Of a DNA stretch of 57,433 nt, positions 28,935 through 38,240 are shown one piece after another. How positions within the stretch are numbered: the stretch's first letter is position 1; each line of letters starts with the position of its first letter. Position numbers and translations under genes: made by a program. The notes below the pieces were generated by a model. It searched no databases, was not told the origin of the DNA, and was given only the letters and a program-made list of their open reading frames with translations. Origin of the DNA: Saprospiraceae bacterium (GTDB taxonomy: Bacteria; Bacteroidota; Bacteroidia; Chitinophagales; Saprospiraceae); the NCBI GenBank assembly GCA_027080725.1, contig JALWRC010000061.1, forward strand, positions 1-57,433. The letters run 5' to 3'.

Positions 28935-30347
28935 ATGGCAGAAAAACGATTCATTTTCAGAGCGATACAGTTAGTATTTGCCCTCATGCTAATGGCTCAA
29001 ACCGGAGTTTTCGGGCAGGCCTCCGCTGCAAAGGGAAAGAGCTTGTTTAAAGCAAATTGTGCAGCATGTCATAATAAAAACATGAAGGATGACATGACAG
29101 GACCTGCGCTTTGTGGAGTAGAGGAGCGTTGGGCAGATTATCCAAAGAGCGATTTAGCGAGTTGGATTCACAATTCCCAAAAACTCATTCAATCCGGTCA
29201 TCCCCGTGCTATTGAGCTTTGGAATAAATACAAACCGATTACCATGACTCCTTTTCCGAGTTTGACAGAGGAGGACATTGAGTCGATTTTGATGCATATC
29301 AAGGAGGTCTGTGAGAAAGGTCCTGCCACGGCCGCTGCCGGTGCTGCAGGAAGTGGGGGGGCTCCTGCCACCAAGGTGGATGACAGCAATTTGCTGTATT
29401 ATATTTTGTTTGGATTGTTTGCGATTTTGGCATTAATTCTCTTCAATATCGTTTCGAGTTTGGATTATGTGAGACAGTTGGAAGAAGAGGTGCCCAACCC
29501 TAAGAAGTTGAGTCTGATGAGTGGACTCAAGAGCACGGGATTCAAGCGGGTCGTCACGTTCTTTTTAGTGGTTTTCCTCGGTCATTTTCTGGTGAAGGGG
29601 GCGATCTCCCTTGGGCGACAGCAAGGATACAAGCCCGACCAACCGATTAACTTTTCGCATAAGATTCACGCCGGAGACAACAAAATCGATTGCAAATTTT
29701 GCCATGATGGGGCCCGTAGAAGTCGGCATTCGATGATTCCGGACAATGCTACATGTATGAAGTGCCACAAGGCGATAAAAGTCGGCTCGAAAGATGGCAC
29801 GGCGGAGTTGACAAAGATTTACGCTTCACAAGGGTTTGACCCCAATACCGGAGAATACATAGAAGGCTTTAAAGACATGCCGATGGACGAGGTGGCCGGG
29901 ATATACAAGAAATGGATAGGAGACAACTATATGTCCGAAAATGATTTGACCTCTCTGGATGCTGCCGGAGAATCCGAAGTCGAAAAACAATGGAAGAATA
30001 TCGTTCGCTCTTTGACCAACGAATTCAAATCACATGTCTACGGGCCGATCGAATGGGTACGGGTACATAACCTTCCGGATCACGTATTCTACAGCCATAG
30101 ACAGCACGTAGAGGTGGGCAAGTTGGAATGTCAGACTTGTCATGGTCCGATCGAGACGATGGATAAAGTCTATCAATATTCTCCGCTCTCCATGGGATGG
30201 TGCGTCAACTGTCACCGCAACACCGAAATCCAGTTGGATAATCCGTATTATGAAGATTACGAATTGCTACACAAGAAGATGAAAGCAGGAGAAAAAGTGA
30301 CCGTAGCGGACATCGGAGGGACGGAGTGTCAAAAATGCCATTATTAA
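28935..30347 (+). CDS. actA: Alternative complex III subunit ActA: mono-haem domain fused to pentahaem cytochrome c
   Basis: 470 residues with six CXXCH haem sites, at 42-46 in an N-terminal cytochrome c domain, then at 253-257, 274-278, 399-403, 423-427 and 465-469. A signal peptide (about 1-28) is followed by the mono-haem domain, an Ala/Gly-rich linker (128-146), a transmembrane helix (152-175), a second hydrophobic segment (204-224), and the pentahaem region. ActA is the periplasmic electron wire of alternative complex III, a quinol:cytochrome c oxidoreductase. It heads actABCDEF. The extra N-terminal haem domain could serve as an electron exit toward the oxidase; that is inference. Confidence 0.93.
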   Translation: MAEKRFIFRAIQLVFALMLMAQTGVFGQASAAKGKSLFKANCAACHNKNMKDDMTGPALCGVEERWADYPKSDLASWIHNSQKLIQSGHPRAIELWNKYKPITMTPFPSLTEEDIESILMHIKEVCEKGPATAAAGAAGSGGAPATKVDDSNLLYYILFGLFAILALILFNIVSSLDYVRQLEEEVPNPKKLSLMSGLKSTGFKRVVTFFLVVFLGHFLVKGAISLGRQQGYKPDQPINFSHKIHAGDNKIDCKFCHDGARRSRHSMIPDNATCMKCHKAIKVGSKDGTAELTKIYASQGFDPNTGEYIEGFKDMPMDEVAGIYKKWIGDNYMSENDLTSLDAAGESEVEKQWKNIVRSLTNEFKSHVYGPIEWVRVHNLPDHVFYSHRQHVEVGKLECQTCHGPIETMDKVYQYSPLSMGWCVNCHRNTEIQLDNPYYEDYELLHKKMKAGEKVTVADIGGTECQKCHY

Positions 30348-30403
30348 TTATACCAAGAAAGATTGCCCCCCATTTCATATAGCAAAAACACAATATTAAA
30401 CAA

Positions 30404-33400
30404 ATGAAAAATAAAGGTCAAGTTTGGGTAAGTGACAAAGATCTCAGTAATGATGCACAATGGCGTCATGAAGTGAGGAGAGAAAATATCCCATCCAATG
30501 TTGCGGATGTAGTGGCCGATGCCAACGAAATGCTTTCCGGAAACAGGAGAGATTTTTTGAAGATGTTGGGATTTAGCTTGTCAGCAGCAGTAGTTGCGAG
30601 TTGTGACATACCGGTTAAAAAGGCTTTGCCCTACGTCGTAAAACCGGAGAATATTGTCCCCGGTAACGCCGTATATTACGCTTCGAGTTTTGTAACGGGC
30701 AGTGATTACTGCCCCGTGATTGTCAAAACAAGAGAGGGGAGACCTATCAAAATAGAGGGCAATCCCAAATCGACCATGACCGGAGGCGGGACGTCAGCCA
30801 GAGCACAAGCGATGGTGCTCTCTCTCTATGATATGTATAGGCTGAGGCATCCGGGGAAGTTGGAAGATAATACACTAAAAAGGATGTCTTGGGAGGATTT
30901 GGATATAGCCATTAGCGGAAAGCTGACAGCCAACTCCAATATTCGCATCGTGACCCATACCACGATGAGTCCTTCTCTCGACAAGGCCTTTGAGGCCTTT
31001 AAGCAGAAGTATCCCAATACCGAAGTGGTCACCTACGATCCCGTCTCATCTACGGCGATGCTCCTGGCAAATGAAAAGGACTTTGGTCAGCGGGTGATAC
31101 CCGGATACCGGTTTGACAAAGCGGACGTGGTAGTGAGTTTTAATGCCGATTTTCTAGGGACATGGATATCTCCCGTAGAATTTGCCCACCAATATGCTAA
31201 GAAGAGAGAGACCCAGGATTTTGACCGGCCACAGGTCTTAAAACATATTCACGTAGAGAATGGGATGTCCCTTACGGGCTCCAACGCGGATGAGCGCATC
31301 CTGGTAAAGCCCTCTCAACAGGGTATCGCCATGGCCCATCTGTACAATGCAGTGGCTGCCAGAAAAGGAGCAGTGAGCATTACCGTTCCCCCCATCGAAG
31401 ATGAAGCGGGCAAGGCGTTAAAAGCAGCTGCGGTCGAATTGGTAAAAGCCGGGGCCAAAGGATTGGTGGTATCTTCTTCCAATAATGTTGCAGAGCAACA
31501 AATCGTCAATGCCATCAATCATCTGATAGGAGCGTATGGGACGACATTGGACTTCAACGAAGCCAGCTACCAGCGCAAGGGGGATGACCGGGCCATTCGA
31601 GCGTTGCTCAATGATATGAAAAGTGGAAAGGTGGATGCCTTGTTTGTCCACCATGCCAATCCGGTATATGATACTCCATTTGGTACTGCTTTTGGAGAAG
31701 CCATGGCCAAGGTGTCCCTTAAAGTGGGCATCGATACCAATGCAAACGAGACCAATGTGCTCTGTGACTATCTCGCCCCGGATCACCATATGTTAGAGTC
31801 TTGGGGAGATGTTCATCCGAAACGCGGTGTATATTCCTTCCTGCAACCCACGATAAATCCTCTGTTCGATACGCGTCAAGCAGGAGAATCCTTCTTAACC
31901 TGGGCGGGAAGTGACTTGCTCGACACCAAAGCCGAGCAGCCCTATTACGAATTTGTAAAGGCCAACTGGATGGACCGCTTGGGAGGACAGGCGGCGTTTG
32001 ATGCAGTCTTGGAATCCGGTGTTTATACGACAAAGGAAGCTGCATTGGAGGTGCCCTATAATGGGGACAACAACTCTTTAGGCAGAGGCATTACCAAGCC
32101 CGGCAACAGCGAATATGAAATATCCTTTCTCGAGAGTATCGGAGTCGGCAATGGCGCCTATAGCAACAACCCATGGTTGATGGAAATGCCGGATCCCGTT
32201 ACCCGTTGTTCGTGGGGAAATTACCTGCAGGTGCCGATTCATTTTGATGGGGTCAACGACTTTACCTCTATCAAAGGAATACATGAAGACGGCGCCATCC
32301 TCAACGTCGCCATTGGCGGTGGAGAAGAGCAGGCATTGCCGGTGTTCAGGCAGTTTGGAATTATGGATGGTACGTTGAGCATGACCTTGGGGTACGGACG
32401 TACGATGGCCGGACCTGTGGGAAGTGATTTTGGACACAATATGTATCCGTTCTTACAGGAGGCCGATGGCCTTACACAGTATTATAATGATAGTGTTACG
32501 GTAGGGGAGCCTACCGGAGAAAAAGAGGAGCACTTTGCCTGTGTGCAGTATCATCATACCTTCGGAATTAAGGATGTCGATAAAGCTTCCGGCGAGGTCA
32601 TCAATGCGGACGAAGCCGCCTTGGTGTCCGATGATTGGAAGGGGATTACCTCCGGATTTCAAGGAGCATTGACCGATCGTTCGATCGTGTATTATACGCC
32701 TTTGCATGAAAAGGATGAATTTGCCAAAGAGCTTCATGAAAAGCGTGAAGAGGCGGAACATCTCAATCAGCAAACACTCTATCCTTATGATAAATACAAG
32801 GAAGAATTGTATGATCAAGGACATCACTGGGAGCTCTATATCGATACGAATAAGTGCACGGGATGCGCAGCGTGTACCATTTCATGCATGGCCGAGAACA
32901 ATGTGCCTATCGTAGGAAAGAAAGAAGTGAGCCGCCATCACGAGATGACTTGGTTGCGGATAGATAGATACTATTTTGGTAGTGCTAAGAATCCCAATAC
33001 CTTCTATCAACCGATGATGTGCCAGCAGTGTGATAATGCACCTTGCGAAAATGTTTGCCCGGTGAATGCTACAAATCACAGTTCGGAGGGAATCAACCAA
33101 ATGGCTTACAACCGCTGTATCGGTACCCGGTATTGCGCCAATAACTGCCCGTACAAGGTGAGAAGATTCAACTGGCTGGATTATACCACTGCCGATCTTT
33201 TCCGTCCGAATGAGCCCGTAGTGGCACAAGAGGAATTGCCTTTTGGTGCGGACAGTCTCTTCCGAATGATTCTCAATCCCGATGTAACGGTTCGTTCGAG
33301 AGGGGTGATCGAAAAGTGCTCGTTCTGCGTCCAGCGTATTCAAGAGGGGAAATTGAATGCTAAGATGGAAGGACGCCGTTTGGCCGATGGAGATGTCAAA

Positions 33401-33586
33401 ACCGCTTGCCAGACTGCTTGTCCTACCGGAGCGATTGTCTTTGGGGATCAGAATGACAAAGAGAGTAAACTTAATAAACTAAAGGAATCTCCACTTACCT
33501 ATTACGTCTTAGAGGAGATTGATGTTAGGCCAACAGTGGCTTACAGGGCAAAGTTAGTCAATACGGAAAATCTAAATGAGGTTTAA
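30404..33586 (+). CDS. actB: Alternative complex III subunit ActB: molybdopterin-oxidoreductase-like/iron-sulfur protein
   Basis: 1060 residues. A Tat-type motif, NRRDFLKMLGF (RR at 48-49), is followed by a lipobox-like AVVASC (C67). The region of about 70-800 resembles the molybdopterin oxidoreductase fold (in known ACIII it lacks the cofactor). The C-terminal part (about 815-1060) is a 4x[Fe-S] ferredoxin domain with CTGCAACTISC, CQQCDNAPCENVCPV, CIGTRYCANNCPY and CSFCVQ...CQTACPTGA. It sits on the periplasmic face and links quinol oxidation at ActC to the ActA haems. It starts 56 bp after actA. Confidence 0.95.
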   Translation: MKNKGQVWVSDKDLSNDAQWRHEVRRENIPSNVADVVADANEMLSGNRRDFLKMLGFSLSAAVVASCDIPVKKALPYVVKPENIVPGNAVYYASSFVTGSDYCPVIVKTREGRPIKIEGNPKSTMTGGGTSARAQAMVLSLYDMYRLRHPGKLEDNTLKRMSWEDLDIAISGKLTANSNIRIVTHTTMSPSLDKAFEAFKQKYPNTEVVTYDPVSSTAMLLANEKDFGQRVIPGYRFDKADVVVSFNADFLGTWISPVEFAHQYAKKRETQDFDRPQVLKHIHVENGMSLTGSNADERILVKPSQQGIAMAHLYNAVAARKGAVSITVPPIEDEAGKALKAAAVELVKAGAKGLVVSSSNNVAEQQIVNAINHLIGAYGTTLDFNEASYQRKGDDRAIRALLNDMKSGKVDALFVHHANPVYDTPFGTAFGEAMAKVSLKVGIDTNANETNVLCDYLAPDHHMLESWGDVHPKRGVYSFLQPTINPLFDTRQAGESFLTWAGSDLLDTKAEQPYYEFVKANWMDRLGGQAAFDAVLESGVYTTKEAALEVPYNGDNNSLGRGITKPGNSEYEISFLESIGVGNGAYSNNPWLMEMPDPVTRCSWGNYLQVPIHFDGVNDFTSIKGIHEDGAILNVAIGGGEEQALPVFRQFGIMDGTLSMTLGYGRTMAGPVGSDFGHNMYPFLQEADGLTQYYNDSVTVGEPTGEKEEHFACVQYHHTFGIKDVDKASGEVINADEAALVSDDWKGITSGFQGALTDRSIVYYTPLHEKDEFAKELHEKREEAEHLNQQTLYPYDKYKEELYDQGHHWELYIDTNKCTGCAACTISCMAENNVPIVGKKEVSRHHEMTWLRIDRYYFGSAKNPNTFYQPMMCQQCDNAPCENVCPVNATNHSSEGINQMAYNRCIGTRYCANNCPYKVRRFNWLDYTTADLFRPNEPVVAQEELPFGADSLFRMILNPDVTVRSRGVIEKCSFCVQRIQEGKLNAKMEGRRLADGDVKTACQTACPTGAIVFGDQNDKESKLNKLKESPLTYYVLEEIDVRPTVAYRAKLVNTENLNEV

Positions 33587-33628
33587 TTTATTCACAACAG
33601 GATTTGAGAAAAACGATAAACTTATAAT

Positions 33629-35416
33629 ATGGGATCAACAATAGTCTCCGGGTTTAGACATACATTAATTACGGGCGATAAAACCTATCATCAAATTACG
33701 GAAGATCTCTGTCGTCCGGCGGAGAAAGTACCCGGGTTAGCATGGATTGGGGCCTTTATTGTCGCTGTATCCGTAATGTCTTTTGGTTTGTTTGCCATTG
33801 GATGGACGATTTATTACGGGATTGGAACATGGAACTTGAACCGGACGATTAACTGGGGATGGGACATTACCAACTTCGTTTGGTGGATCGGTATCGGACA
33901 TGCCGGGACGCTCATCTCTGCCATCTTATTAATTTTTAGACAGTGGTGGCGTACAGGGGTTAACCGTGCGGCAGAGGCGATGACTATTTTTGCCGTGATG
34001 TGCGCGGGACTCTTCCCGATGATTCACATGGGACGTATTTGGAATGCTTTCTTTATCTTCCCTTATGTCAATACACGTGGACCGGTGTGGCCGAACTTTA
34101 ATTCCCCATTGCTCTGGGATGTATTCGCGATTAGTACATATTTTACGGTTTCAATATTATTCTGGTATACCGGTCTTGTCCCGGATTTTGCCACACTTAG
34201 AGATCGTTCAAAGGGACTTCGCAAATACTTATACAATATTGCCTCTTTTGGTTGGACCGGATCTGCCAAGCACTGGCAACGGTGGGAATCCCTGGCATTG
34301 ATACTTGCCGGGCTGGCCACTCCTTTGGTGTTGTCCGTGCATACGATTGTGAGTTTTGACTTTGCTACATCTGTTATTCCGGGATGGCATACGACGATCT
34401 TTCCGCCCTATTTTGTCGCTGGAGCGGTATTCTCCGGGTTTGCAATGGTACTTACCTTGATGTTGATTGCAAGAAAGATACTGCACCTTGAGGATTATAT
34501 TACCATCAATCATATTGAGTCGATGAATAAGGTCATCTTACTGACAGGTACGATTGTGGGAGTGGCTTATTTGACGGAGTTATTTATTTCATGGTACTCC
34601 GGATATGTGTACGAGCAGTTTGCATTTTTCAACAGAGCAACAGGCCCTTACTGGTGGTCTTACTTTGGCATGATGTTTTGCAATGTTGTTTCACCACAAT
34701 TCTTCTGGTCTAAGAAGTTGCGTACCAACATCACCTTCACCTTTTTCTTGTCTATCTTGATTAACATAGGAATGTGGTTTGAGCGATTTGTTATCATCGC
34801 CACCACTCTGGCACGGGATTATCTTCCCTCCAGTTGGAGTTTGTATTCCCCGACTTGGGTTGAGATTGGTATCTATATCGGTACATTTGGATTGTTTTTT
34901 ACCTTCTTTTTGATTTTTACAAGAGTCGCTCCGGTCGTGGCTATTGCTGAGGTAAAGCACATCTATCGTTATGCCGCCAATCAATTTAGAGAAAGGAATA
35001 ATATCGGACACGGGCGTGCATGTGAGAATGACGTCCCCGATCATGATTCGGATGATTTTAATGCGGACCATTCTGATGACCATCACGGCGGAGAATCTCA
35101 TCAGCAGTTAAAGGCTGAAGAGGCTTCAGTGGCGAGAAAAGCACCTGTAACGGATACAGAGGTCCGGGATAATCTGAAGAAAATTGAGGGGATCGGCCCC
35201 AAAGTGGAGCAAGCGCTAAATGCAGCAGGCATTTTGACCTTTAGGCAGCTATCTGTCGCCGAGCCGGGATATCTTCAAAAGATATTGGACGAAGCGGAGG
35301 GTAATTTTGCCGGCAATATCCCCGATTACTGGCCGGAGCAAGCTTTATTGGCTGTAGAGGGTAAATGGATAGAATTAAAGGCTTGGCAAGATAAATACAA
35401 GCACGGTAGAAAATAG
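33629..35416 (+). CDS. actC: Alternative complex III subunit ActC (NrfD-like) with C-terminal HhH domain
   Basis: 595 residues. The first 465 or so are an NrfD/polysulfide-reductase-type integral membrane domain with about ten helices (for example VWWIGIGHAGTLISAILLI), the site of quinol oxidation in known ACIII. An acidic, His-rich linker (about 466-510; DHDSDDFNADHSDDHHGG) then leads to a helix-hairpin-helix domain (about 515-590; LKKIEGIGPKVEQAL ... DYWPEQALLAVEGKWIELK). ActC proteins normally end after the membrane domain. The HhH tail resembles small domains fused to unrelated proteins in Bacteroidota. Its role here is unknown. Confidence 0.93.
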   Translation: MGSTIVSGFRHTLITGDKTYHQITEDLCRPAEKVPGLAWIGAFIVAVSVMSFGLFAIGWTIYYGIGTWNLNRTINWGWDITNFVWWIGIGHAGTLISAILLIFRQWWRTGVNRAAEAMTIFAVMCAGLFPMIHMGRIWNAFFIFPYVNTRGPVWPNFNSPLLWDVFAISTYFTVSILFWYTGLVPDFATLRDRSKGLRKYLYNIASFGWTGSAKHWQRWESLALILAGLATPLVLSVHTIVSFDFATSVIPGWHTTIFPPYFVAGAVFSGFAMVLTLMLIARKILHLEDYITINHIESMNKVILLTGTIVGVAYLTELFISWYSGYVYEQFAFFNRATGPYWWSYFGMMFCNVVSPQFFWSKKLRTNITFTFFLSILINIGMWFERFVIIATTLARDYLPSSWSLYSPTWVEIGIYIGTFGLFFTFFLIFTRVAPVVAIAEVKHIYRYAANQFRERNNIGHGRACENDVPDHDSDDFNADHSDDHHGGESHQQLKAEEASVARKAPVTDTEVRDNLKKIEGIGPKVEQALNAAGILTFRQLSVAEPGYLQKILDEAEGNFAGNIPDYWPEQALLAVEGKWIELKAWQDKYKHGRK

Positions 35417-35450
35417 ATAATAATTAGATCTTTACTAAAAGTTAGCATAC

Positions 35451-35963
35451 ATGTCTAAGAAAGTAATATTTGGATTATATAGCACAGAGGAAGCACTTTT
35501 CTCTGCCATTAAAAAAGCCAAAGGACGGCACCTGGAGATAGATGATGTCTTTACGCCTTTTCCGGTGCATGGGCTGGATCCTCTATTGGGTTTGAAAGAG
35601 TCGCGCTTGCACATAGCAGGTTTTATCTATGGACTTACCGGTTTTTTGACAGCCTTTTTGGGTATGTCATGGGTGTCCACCATCGACTGGCCCAATATTT
35701 TTGGCGGAAAGCCCTATTGGTCTGTACCCGCTTTTGTTCCGATTATGTTTGAAAGTACCGTCCTGTTTGCTGCGGTGGGGATGACGGTCACTTTTTATGT
35801 GATAAGTGGGATGGGGCCGGGAGTAAAAAATCCGGTGTTACATCCTCGAATCACTGATGACAAGTTTTGTATTTCGTTTAGTGCGGATGAAGTAGGAGAG
35901 GGGGTTGCCGAGTCATTTCTACAAGAGACCGGAGCAGAAGAAATTGGTTCGAAGACCATTTAG
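35451..35963 (+). CDS. actD: Alternative complex III subunit ActD (DUF3341)
   Basis: 170 residues with the DUF3341 pattern. A cytoplasmic alpha/beta N-terminus (VIFGLYSTEEALFSAIKKAKG, PFPVHGLDPLLGL) is followed by two transmembrane helices (about 64-82 and 102-124) and a short C-terminal tail (RITDDKFCISFSADE). In known ACIII it is a small membrane subunit bound near ActC. It begins 34 bp after actC. Confidence 0.93.
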   Translation: MSKKVIFGLYSTEEALFSAIKKAKGRHLEIDDVFTPFPVHGLDPLLGLKESRLHIAGFIYGLTGFLTAFLGMSWVSTIDWPNIFGGKPYWSVPAFVPIMFESTVLFAAVGMTVTFYVISGMGPGVKNPVLHPRITDDKFCISFSADEVGEGVAESFLQETGAEEIGSKTI

Positions 35964-36011
35964 TAGTAGAATAACGAAAGGAAGTATCCAAAGAAATAAA
36001 ATTCATATCCA

Positions 36012-36707
36012 ATGAATCCAATAAAAATAACCAGCAAGAAGTTCCTTACACTTTTGAGTGTCATTAGTGGATTTCTGTTTCTCGCATCCTGTCAACCCGG
36101 TGATAACAATCCCGGGTATGAGTACATGCCGGACATGGCACACAGTGTGGCTTATGAGGCCAACTATAGCAGTTACTATAGCTTGAATCAGTTTGTCTCC
36201 GAAAAAGACTATCGCAAATACGCCATGCCAAAATCTCCTGTGGCAGGGACACGTTCGATGGGGCAAGACGCCTATTATTACCCCAACACGGAGGAGGGGC
36301 GAGCCAGGGCGTCAGCAGAACTTATCATGGCGAAGACGCCTATTACTGAGAAGGGATTAGAAAGAGGGAAATACCTCTTCAATATTTATTGTGCCATCTG
36401 CCATGGCGAAAAGGGCAATGGCGAAGGGTATCTCGTTCGGGAGGACGGAGGAAAGTTTCCGGCTCAACCCGCAGATTTTACGCTGGATAAATTTATCAAT
36501 GCGACCAATGGTCAACTCTATCACGCTATCAAATACGGAAAGAATGTGATGGCCGGATACGGAGATAAACTGAATCCGGAAGAGCGTTGGGATGTCATTC
36601 ACTACATCAGAAGCCTCCAAGCCAAGGTCAAGGGCAAAGAGTACTCTGCCAATAAGAATACTCTGAATGACTGGGCCATTCCTGCGCATCATTCCTCTGC
36701 AGAATAA
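36012..36707 (+). CDS. actE: Alternative complex III subunit ActE, mono-haem cytochrome c lipoprotein
   Basis: 231 residues. A signal peptide with lipobox (FLFLASC) predicts a lipid-anchored periplasmic protein. One haem site, CAICHG, begins near residue 127, with a distal Met candidate in GKNVMAGYGDKLNPEERW; the C-terminal RWDVIHYIRSLQ helix completes a class I cytochrome c fold. ActE passes electrons onward from ActA. Together with ActA it gives seven haem-c sites in the operon. Confidence 0.93.
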   Translation: MNPIKITSKKFLTLLSVISGFLFLASCQPGDNNPGYEYMPDMAHSVAYEANYSSYYSLNQFVSEKDYRKYAMPKSPVAGTRSMGQDAYYYPNTEEGRARASAELIMAKTPITEKGLERGKYLFNIYCAICHGEKGNGEGYLVREDGGKFPAQPADFTLDKFINATNGQLYHAIKYGKNVMAGYGDKLNPEERWDVIHYIRSLQAKVKGKEYSANKNTLNDWAIPAHHSSAE

Positions 36708-36765
36708 GAGGTGGTTTAGATTAGTATTACGGTTAAAAAAGACAATATTCAAATAGTCAGTAATT

Positions 36766-38031
36766 ATGAATAAGTTTACAATAAAAGGGAAAGAAAAGAC
36801 AGTCTTTATGATTATGATGGGCATCGGCCTGTTGTCTGTAGTGCTGACTTTTATGACCGATTCGCTTCCCGGTAAAGCGAGATTTTGGTCCAACTTCTTG
36901 CACGAAGCTTTATTTTTTACGGGGATAGCCGCCATGGCCCTCTTCTATATGTCCACGGCTTTGGTGGGATACGGCGGATATATGAGTGTGTTTAAGAGGG
37001 TATTGGAAGCTATGAGTTTACAATTGAAATTAGGGATTGCTTTCTTCCTAATCATTGTGATAGGGCTTTTTATGAAATGGCACCATTTATACCTATGGGC
37101 GGACGAGAATTTTGTCGCCAATGACAAAGTTCTGACAGGGAAATCCGGATTTTTAAATCCGGTGATGTATACTATTTTTACGATCTTGGCACTGGGTAGC
37201 TGGTACTTTTTGGCGAGCAGAATAAGAAGAGCATCCGTGCAGGAAGATGAACATGGTAAGTTTGGAGATTACACTTTTACTAAGAAGATGCAGACTTATG
37301 GTGCCTTGTCTCTTGTTACGATCGGTTATTTTAGTGCGGTCGGGATATGGCAATGGCTGATGTCTCTTGACCCTCACTGGTACAGTACGCTGTTTGCATG
37401 GTACACTGCCTCAAGCTGGTTTGTGGCGATGCTTAGCTTGTTGACATTGATAATACTATACCTTAAAGGACAGGGCTATATGCCGTACTTCACCAAAGAA
37501 CATATGCACGATATCGGTAAGTTTATCTTTGGTATCAGTGTCTTTTGGTCCTATTTGTGGTTTTCTCAGTATATGCTGATTTGGTACGGCAATGTCGGTG
37601 AAGAGACGGTTTACTTTAAGGTGAGAGTCGATCATTACCCGGTGCTGTTTTACGGCAACCTGATTATGAATTTCGTCTTGCCGTTTTTGCTGTTACTGCC
37701 CAATACCACCAAGCGAATGAGGGGAACTATGGTTTTCATTGCTGTTTTACTGCTGATAGGGCATTGGATTGATATATTCCTGATGGTCAAGCCGGGTGTA
37801 TTGCATACGGTACAAGAGCTTTCTGGAGCACATGAAGCAGTGGGGGAGCATGGACACGAAGCGTCTTCGTTTGTATCCGGCTTTACATTGCCGGGCTTCC
37901 TGGAGATTGGGACTTTTATCGGGTTTTTAGGCCTCTTTTTGTATACTACATTTATTGACTTGACGAAGGCATGCCTATTACCTGTCAATGATGCATACAT
38001 TGAGGAAAGTATTCATCACCACGTAGTGTAG
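36766..38031 (+). CDS. actF: Alternative complex III subunit ActF
   Basis: 421 residues, about ten transmembrane segments, related to ActC/NrfD. The visible segments include an N-terminal helix pair (about 12-65), KWHHLYLWADENF, DPHWYSTLFAWYTASSW, and SVFWSYLWFSQYMLIWYGN, with a C-terminal helix at about 382-400. ActF is the second NrfD-like membrane subunit of alternative complex III. A His-rich loop (HEAVGEHGHEA, about 357-367) precedes the last helix. It is the last act gene; coxB follows after 209 bp. Confidence 0.92.
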   Translation: MNKFTIKGKEKTVFMIMMGIGLLSVVLTFMTDSLPGKARFWSNFLHEALFFTGIAAMALFYMSTALVGYGGYMSVFKRVLEAMSLQLKLGIAFFLIIVIGLFMKWHHLYLWADENFVANDKVLTGKSGFLNPVMYTIFTILALGSWYFLASRIRRASVQEDEHGKFGDYTFTKKMQTYGALSLVTIGYFSAVGIWQWLMSLDPHWYSTLFAWYTASSWFVAMLSLLTLIILYLKGQGYMPYFTKEHMHDIGKFIFGISVFWSYLWFSQYMLIWYGNVGEETVYFKVRVDHYPVLFYGNLIMNFVLPFLLLLPNTTKRMRGTMVFIAVLLLIGHWIDIFLMVKPGVLHTVQELSGAHEAVGEHGHEASSFVSGFTLPGFLEIGTFIGFLGLFLYTTFIDLTKACLLPVNDAYIEESIHHHVV

Positions 38032-38240
38032 TTGGTTACAAAGCGTCCGGAAGTTGGTTGGTAAATGGAATATTTAAGTAAACCAATAGTATAATTTACT
38101 AACTTAGCGGTGGTGTATTTGTATGAGTGTATGAAATAGTTGACTTTTATAACAGATGGTTTAACGAAATCTTTGCAAAGGCAAGAACTCTATTAATCAT
38201 TGGATTGATACTTAGACTAACAATAATATAAGATAAAATA

